Below are positions 57,540 through 64,000 of a stretch of 64,000 nt of DNA, in pieces. Below the pieces are notes generated by a model that was not told the origin of the DNA, ran no database searches, and worked only from the letters and a program-made list of their open reading frames with translations. The stretch comes from Tricholomella constricta (lineage: Eukaryota; Basidiomycota; Agaricomycetes; Agaricales; Lyophyllaceae). A program made the position numbers and the translations under genes. The stretch's first letter is position 1. Each line of letters opens with the position of its first letter. Where the stretch lies: the NCBI GenBank assembly GCA_013368375.1, contig JAACJP010000015.1, positions 310,001 to 374,000 on the forward strand. The letters run 5' to 3'.

Positions 57540-60500
57540 ATGGAACACCCACAACACTCATTTGACCACTTTGGATTGCATACTGCCGCCACCGCGGGCG
57601 ACGACGAGGCCGTCGCACGCGCACTCCGCTACGGCGCAGACATCAACAGCTTGGACGGCGCAGGGAGAACTGCTCTTATGTGCGCAGTTGCCGGCGAGCA
57701 GTGCGTCCATTTTTTGACGGCCATGAATCACCGCTGATGGTCTTCCCCATAACAGCTGGCAGGATATCGACGCATCCGACGCGTCGTTCATGACGCCCCG
57801 GCGGCTAAACACGATCAGACTGCTGCTCAACCATCCGAAAGTCTCTCTCTTCACTCTGAACGCACCCCAGAGCTCGATGAATGGCGTAATACCTCTGGGC
57901 ATGGCTGCTTGGCTGAATATGGAGGAGGCAGTCCGGTTACTGCTCGACGACAGTTCTGATGCCGTTTCGGTCGATGGAATGGACGCTCATGGAGCGACTG
58001 CACTCATGTGTAAGACGCGTCAACTTTGCCACTTATCGACGTGTAACTGACGTGTTCGCATCAGACGCTGCTCGGGACGGTGGATTGCGCGTTGTACAAC
58101 TTCTGGTACGTCTGCTCTCTTATCGCTGCTCTACGCGGAACTCATGTAATGACTCTCACACAGCTATCACATGGTGCTCGACCTGATTTCCGCGATTGCA
58201 ATCACCGCACGTCGGTGCAGTTCGCTCTTGAACATCCCCAAATTCTCTGGCTTTGTGAATCTATCCTGCGCCGCCATCGCTGGCGTGAAAGTCAAGTACG
58301 TCCTTGTGTCATTCATGCGCATTCTCCATATTGATGACGAGGGCAGTCCGCGGATCGTAATAAACTCTTCCCAGGGTCCGAGGAACTCTTGGAGCTTGCA
58401 TACTCTTCAATGCCATCCGATAGCCTCGATCCCCCACCTCTCTCTATCTTCTCAAGCCAGGCAACCTCTAGGCTCACGGACACGCTCATTTCTTCGATCG
58501 CTTCGTCAGATTTATCGTTCCTACGTTCATTAGTCTTCTCTCCTGCTCTTCCGTCGTCATCTCCGCCGGCGCTGTACCCTATGTCCGCCCCTATCCTTGT
58601 AAATCGCCCAGACGCAAATGGCTGGAGCCCCATCCACCACTGCGTCGCTGCGCCCCTGCCCTGTATTGATATGCTGGACGCGTTGTACTGCGCCGGCGCC
58701 GAAGTCGCCCTATTTACGACCTACGAACATTTCACGCCCCTCCACATCCTCGCGCAGTCCGCGCGCATGTCCTCCGAGAACAAGGAACACGCATTGTCTT
58801 TGTATAACTTCATTGTACACCTCATCCGCGATCTCCGCGCGCCCCTGTCCGCCAGAGATAAAAACGACGAAACATGTATTCACCTTGCCGCGGAGCATGG
58901 CAATTGTATAAACTTGTTGATGGTTTTGCTTGACTTTGACACCACGGGCTCCATCCGTGAGCTGCGCAATGCTCGAGGGTGAGTTGTATCTTCCGTTCTG
59001 TATGCTCACACCTGCTGATATTTTACTCCAAAAGATTCACCGCCTTGGAGGTTTCCAAGCCCGAGTTCCGGGCCGCCTTTGGCGAGAACGCTGAAAAGTT
59101 GCGCTCCGTATCGTCTCTCTCCATGCGAACCATCCGCCCTACTGGATCCTTTGCTTCGTTGGTTTCATTCTCAGAATCGCAGCCCATTGTATACGACGAC
59201 GCGCTCTCCCTGTGTTCTCCCCTGGATTTGGACATCGAAGAATCGACTCACCAGCTCCTCTTCAATCTCCGCTCGACCTCGCCTTCCATCAACTATTCCA
59301 ACGACCCAGTCACCCTCAGCCGCCTCAGCAACCTCCTCGCTGAGGCCACACATCTCAGCCAAGGCATCCTCCGCCAGTTCCGCGCTCGCGTCAAGGAAGC
59401 CTCGAAGGAGCTCCAGGACCTGCGTTCGCATTCCGAGACAGTACAACTTCTGCTCGACCACGTCACGCAGGCGGCGGTCGCCAAGCTCGGCGACAAGGGC
59501 TTCGACACGTTCCGCCGGAGACGCGCAAGGGACTCGGAGGACTCGCAGCTGACGATGTTCAACCGCTCGCGAAGCACTTCCATGACGTCGATCGCGAAAT
59601 CGAACCGGATCGATGAGAACCACGTCTCCGTCGCGACCCAAACAATCCTCCTCGACTTACGCTCCGCCCACCCTTCAAAGTCCTCTGCACGCTCTGTTAC
59701 GTGGTCGGATTGGCTGGAAGGCCTGGTGTCGTCCGAAGCGTCCCCCTCGTCCTCTTACGCCGACCTTCTCGCTGACCTGACAGAGGTCGAGCGCGCGCTC
59801 ATCGAGCATCGGTACAAGATGGAAGCCTCGGGCGCGGAGTGGAATGAACTGGCGAGCCCGGGAATGGACGTCAAGCTCAAGCAGCTGGAGAAAAAATACC
59901 GCAAGCTGGAAGACAAGATTCGTGACCTCGAGTCCGCCGACCGGAAGGCGGAATTACGCGATTCTGGCTCCCCCAAGAAGGGGAAACTGAGGACATGGAT
60001 CAAGCGGATCATCACGCACGAGAAGGCCCCTACGGCGAAGCTCCAGATCGTGCTGGATATCGATGAGAGGGGATGTGCAGTGGCGCGACAGGCAAAGTCG
60101 GTAGAGGATTTGTTGGAGGAGAAGGCGGAGGCGGAGTGTGTGGCGGAGGATGTGGCGTTTGATGTGCGGATCGAGGCTGCGCTAAGGACGTCAAAGGTCG
60201 TTCTGAACGCCTCGAAACGGGATTTGTATACCATCGAGCAATGCCTGGCTTCGGTAAGTGTCTTGTGTATATCTTGTAAACAAGCCTCTAATTATTTATG
60301 TTCCTCAGGCGGAGCAGTTCATCCAACTCGCCAATCACTCCATTTCAAGAGCCGAGCGTGTTTTTAAAAGAGCCGTCAAGGTTTGTCCAACTATTTCACG
60401 GTCTTCATGTACACCCCAACTAACCGTGCTCCCCCAGAAACGCGAATTCATGATCGCAGAGCTTCGCGCCGCTGCAGCCTCCGATAAAAACACCTCCGGC

Positions 60501-60785
60501 CGTCGAGACGTGGGTACCCCCGGAGCCCTCGGTTTCTCTCTTCTTTCCCTCCGTCCAAGCATCGCTTCCCTCTCCTCCGTCAACTCTGCACACTCCTCCT
60601 GCCCGTCTGTCACCCCGACTCTGATGGAGAACGACGACGATGACACGCGTACCATCCGCCGCCTCTTGCTCCGCAAGATCGAGGCCGGCGTCGTCGGCTC
60701 ATATGATGAAATGGATAAAGTCCTAGGCTGGCAGCGGATCGTCAAGGAGGCCGTCCGCGGCGTCAAGAGGCGCGCATACTTGTAA
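57540..60785 (+). CDS. ankyrin-repeat protein with coiled-coil C-terminal half
   Basis: Eight exons in phase: 57540-57700, 57756-58009, 58065-58105, 58164-58295, 58347-58978, 59035-60253, 60309-60380, 60438-60785; 952 residues. Two ankyrin groups are visible: residues about 10-190 (HTAATAGDDEAVARALRYGA, DSLDGAGRTALM-like, YAARDGGLRVVQLL, LSHGARPDFRD) and about 245-410 (NRPDANGWSPIHHCV, FTPLHILAQSA, CIHLAAEHGNCINLL). The C-terminal half is helical and charged (KQLEKKYRKLEDKIRDLESA) with Ser-rich linkers, ending YDEMDKVLGWQRIVKEAVR. Probably a cytoplasmic scaffold; no catalytic or membrane segment is seen, so no specific partner is proposed. Confidence 0.85.
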
Positions 60786-60794
60786 AAAAAACAC

Positions 60795-60820
60795 AATCAA
60801 ATCAAATCAAATCAAATCAA
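60795..60820 (+). repeat. (AATCA)5 microsatellite
   Basis: Five head-to-tail AATCA units just after the ankyrin gene's stop, in its 3' flank. The remaining 390 bases to 61213 separate two convergent genes and show nothing else. Confidence 0.85.
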
Positions 60821-61213
60821 AAGGAAATACTGCATAACCCACCCACTCTCCTTGGTCAGGGGATTCGGTTGGCTCATTCAGATTTCTCTTAGTTATAATG
60901 TATCTATATTGTATCTACCCCAAATCCAAGTAAATTAGACGTTGTTGTACTTTACCAACTTCATGCTGTACATTATCATACATAGAGTTCGAAAGCATCA
61001 AATTCATTTCAATTCCTAGTCTTTCCCAGCCCCAATGCCGTTACGTAGAGTTGAAAAGATCCCACAAGCTTCACGTAACCCGAACGAGATGCATGATCAT
61101 GACGATAATGGAAAAAAAAAACCTCGGTCACGGGGTACATGTGTCGAGACTGGAGATTCCCATTCAAGACACCTGGGAGACCTCGGCCACGCTACGCCCC
61201 CCAAAACCCGGAT

Positions 61214-64000
61214 CTACCGTCCGATCTCGTTCAATTGACGCGAGAACGATTCACGACATTGATAATGTGTAACTTCACCTCTGCAACAGACGTCCATGAG
61301 CAAGGTGACATTCATTCGCACACGTCCGAGAAACTCACCGAGGAGCGTGGACCGCGATCACGCTGTTACCTATGCGCTTATGGCACTGTGGACATCTGGC
61401 ATAAGGTGAGATGGAGATGCCTGTTGACAGCCGCCAAAGAAAGAACGGTGCACGTACATGCGACTGTCGGTCACTTTCACTCGTTTAGTCTGCAGAAGCA
61501 TCAATGTTCGACTGAGCTGATCGTCCCGAGCCTTGCTGATATGTCGAGTGACGCTCGTGTCGAAAATTGGTACTCGCAGGGCTTCGATGAGGAAGCCACG
61601 GACATCCTGGGCCGTGACGAGAGGGGGTAACAGGTGTAGCGTTTCTACGGCATCTAGCCGGGGGTTATGGCGGCTGATGAGATCTAAAGCAGGACTGAGG
61701 AGGTCCGCAGAAGTGCTGACGGTAGGCCGAAGATATATCCGTAATAACGTGAGGAAGACAGCGTGCGTCTGTGTCCCTGGCTGATATACGCGTTTGCAGT
61801 ATCTGCGACGGGAATTAACACCCCTGGTATGACATCAAAGGGAGGCACAGAACTTACTCTTCTGCCTTCAGATAGTCATGCATTCGGTACACGTAAAGCT
61901 CAAGTGCTTGATCGTGCCGGCCCAGCTTTCCTAGGAGAAGGGCCCGTGCTTCAAACAGATCTGGCGCTTTTTGTCAAAAAAAAAATGACTCGGGAACCAC
62001 AAAGGGGCGAGCGAGATACCTGTTGAAGATAACGCTCCATATAGGCGGTCGACACTGTAATGATGATTGGAGCTGATAAATTGCAAGAGCTTGGTATACA
62101 CGTCGTTTCGCGTTTCTGGAATGGTGACTGTCACTAGAAGTCACAGAGTCCAGTTGAAAGAAGACCTGCGCACGTTCGTCACCCCGTTTCTTTGCTGACA
62201 ACGTCATGCTGAGGTAAAGCTCCGCGAGTCTGTCGTGGAGAACAGAGGCCTGTTCATGTCGCTCTTCGATGACATACTCCAAAAATCGGGCCGAGATTTT
62301 AAGATCGAATCCTGCAAGGAAGTCGGACACTTCTTGACGCGGTAAATCGACGTCTTCCGAGGTAAAAATCTGAGAATCAACCTCCACTTTATTGGCACGT
62401 TCACATGACCAAGCTCGGAACTCACGTCAAATGCCATGTTAGGGTCTGTGGCGAAGATCCACCGTGATGTTTCGAAGATCTGTTCAAGGTGCTCTGGCCC
62501 CAATTTTTGGAGGTATATTATTGAGGGCATCAGTTTGTCCTCCACGTCAGTCTCCTTCTCGCCCAGTCTGAATTAATCAGGTTACTCGGAACGCTGGGAA
62601 CGCAATGAGATACTAAACGTACTGTCTCAGTAGCTCCAGAGCCTGCGCATGCATTTTCTTGCCTTTGTAAAGGTCAATAAGCTCTGCAAATTTCTGGATG
62701 AAGTGAGATGCACTCAAAATTATTAAAAGCAGAATAGAGGTTTGTTTACCTGGCGTGCACGAAGATCTTCTTCTACCTCTGACACTTCACACCAGTTTGA
62801 AACACGGCATAACGATCCCAACAGTGACGGTCGAATCACAAGATAGGACTTGTACAATGCGGTGTCAACGATCTGCGCACAACGCAAGAGTTGCTCAGGC
62901 GTGAGGGCTGCCAAAGGTGCATTCGGTAGTGAGAAAAGTTCCTCAGTAGAAGTCTCTGATAACGGTGCAATTTCGTGGGACTGGTTTTGAGGCGTAATAT
63001 TCACAGCCTCAAGAGCTGCACCAAGCTTTGGACGACGATCAGAGAGATACCGGACTAGAGTCTCAACAGATCGATGCAGATTATCTGGTAAATGAAGGGT
63101 TATAGTTAACCACCGCATGATGTTATATTTAACAAAGCAACTACCAGGCAAGGGCTTCTTGGGCTTTCCAGTGACGGAGCCACGATCTTCGTCTTTAGTG
63201 CGCATGATCGCACCCAAGCCCGTTCCTATCCGTTCCCGTATTGATTCAGTAACAGGCGTATGACTGTCCAATGACTCCGCCGGAATGAGCTTGTCTTGGC
63301 TATCCTGGCCTTTATCTGCCTCGTTGGTAACAGACAATGAAGAGGAAGAATCACTCCGAATGGTCGTAGGACCGCCATAAAGTGGGATCCACCCTTCACG
63401 CGGAACCGATAGGCGTCCTGCGACCTGTTCAGGATACAAGGCGACGACTTTGGCAGGGTTGAAGTCGAGCTCGATGAAAGTGTCGATGGCGTCATCGAAC
63501 TTCCCATCGCGGTAATCGGAAACAGCATTAAGAGCGCGGACATGGATTCGTCTTGTGTTCTAGGATTCATTCGCGATGAGAGCAATGTAAAGACTAAACA
63601 GGCGAGTTCAGACCTTGTCGGGAAGCACGGCTTCATCGATAGTATCAAGCAAAGCAAGGGCATCGGCGTACTGGCCGTCTCGTACCAGCTCGTCTATTTG
63701 CTCAGCCCACGGTCTCATGGTGAATTGCCAGATTGTGCTACCATCCGCGGCTGCAGCTGTCCTATCTGTGGGTGTTGTGACAAGATACAGTGGTGACTTC
63801 CCCGACGGAGATGGAGTAAGCAGGCGAATGGTGGCATTGATTGCCCCTGAAGGCCCAGGGAGGCTCGTGCTGGAGACGGATGGGTTGAAAGGGAATGGAA
63901 TGTTCTGGGTTGTCAGGAGGGATATAGACGAGCGGATTTGGACCACGCTTGTTGGAATAAAGCTTGACTGAGGTTGAGCAGAAGGCCCGAGGCTCGATAG
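61214..64000 (-). CDS. VPS39: VPS39/VAM6, HOPS/CORVET-type tethering subunit (5' end outside window)
   Basis: Vacuolar/endosomal tethering subunit that binds the Rab Ypt7 in HOPS. The frame is open to the right edge, so the N-terminal part of the citron-homology domain is missing. Blocks in order: RPWAEQIDELVRDGQYADAL, LDFNPAKVVALYPEQVAGRL, LVRYLSDRRPKLGAAL, FAELIDLYKGKKMHAQALEL, FTSEDVDLPRQEVSDFL, then LFEARALLLGKLGRHDQALE, YVYRMHDYLKAEE, LTLLRIYLRPT, LLPPLVTAQDVRGFL. The end is the C-terminal zinc-finger region CPQCHKRIGNSVIAVHAPRG and VTHYQCRESFSRQLNEIGR, stop at 61214-61216. Introns near 61290-61340, 61740-61830 and 61970-62025 are needed to keep the frame, all GT-AG. Confidence 0.9.

Noticed and set aside
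58313..59641. Several minus-strand frames over the ankyrin gene
   Set aside because: Shadow frames of a GC-rich coding exon; the plus strand has ankyrin motifs and eight in-phase exons.

Overview
The window is nuclear DNA of a filamentous basidiomycete, most likely an Agaricomycete. Genes are dense and lie on both strands. Almost all are split by GT-AG introns of about 45-65 bases. The gene content fits that group: a DUF6533 membrane protein, a fungal-type secreted phosphoesterase, several type-B carboxylesterases, a Crinkler-type protein, and orthologues of VPS39, MEX67, SPT2 and DENND6. Most exon structures below were worked out by hand and checked for reading-phase continuity. No rRNA, tRNA or CRISPR was seen.

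Left part (1-16.5 kb): the start of a gene running off the left edge (-), an unknown three-exon gene (-), a DENND6-like Rab regulator (+), a CPSF6-like RRM protein with a Met/Gly-rich tail (+), a DUF6533 membrane protein (+), a 395-bp TA-flanked MITE, a 10-exon MFS transporter (+) and SPT2 (+).

Middle part (16.5-41.6 kb) is the accessory-rich section. It holds a secreted Asp/Pro repeat protein (-), an RNase H (+) and a secreted phosphoesterase (-). A decayed carboxylesterase copy lies beside an intact 14-exon one (both +). Then comes an array of four more MFS paralogues (-), two intact, one dead, one intact. The dead copy has a 617-bp terminal-inverted-repeat element in an exon, a nonsense codon, small deletions, and a 5' end replaced by a retrotransposon gag-like stretch. 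Between the dead copy and its closest intact sister sits a five-exon Crinkler gene with a ubiquitin-like header, a P-loop NTPase and a nuclease-like C-terminus.

Right part (41.9-64 kb): two tandem paralogues of a small Cys-motif protein (+), an unknown conserved-looking protein (-), a third carboxylesterase (-), an unknown Ser/Pro-rich protein (+), MEX67 (+), a long ankyrin-repeat protein (+) and VPS39 (-, 5' end beyond the right edge).

Housekeeping RNA and vesicle-traffic genes flank a mobile region of transporters, secreted hydrolases and one effector-like gene. That region has clear signs of tandem duplication, transposon insertion and pseudogene decay. The Crinkler locus inside the duplicated transporter array is the most unusual part.
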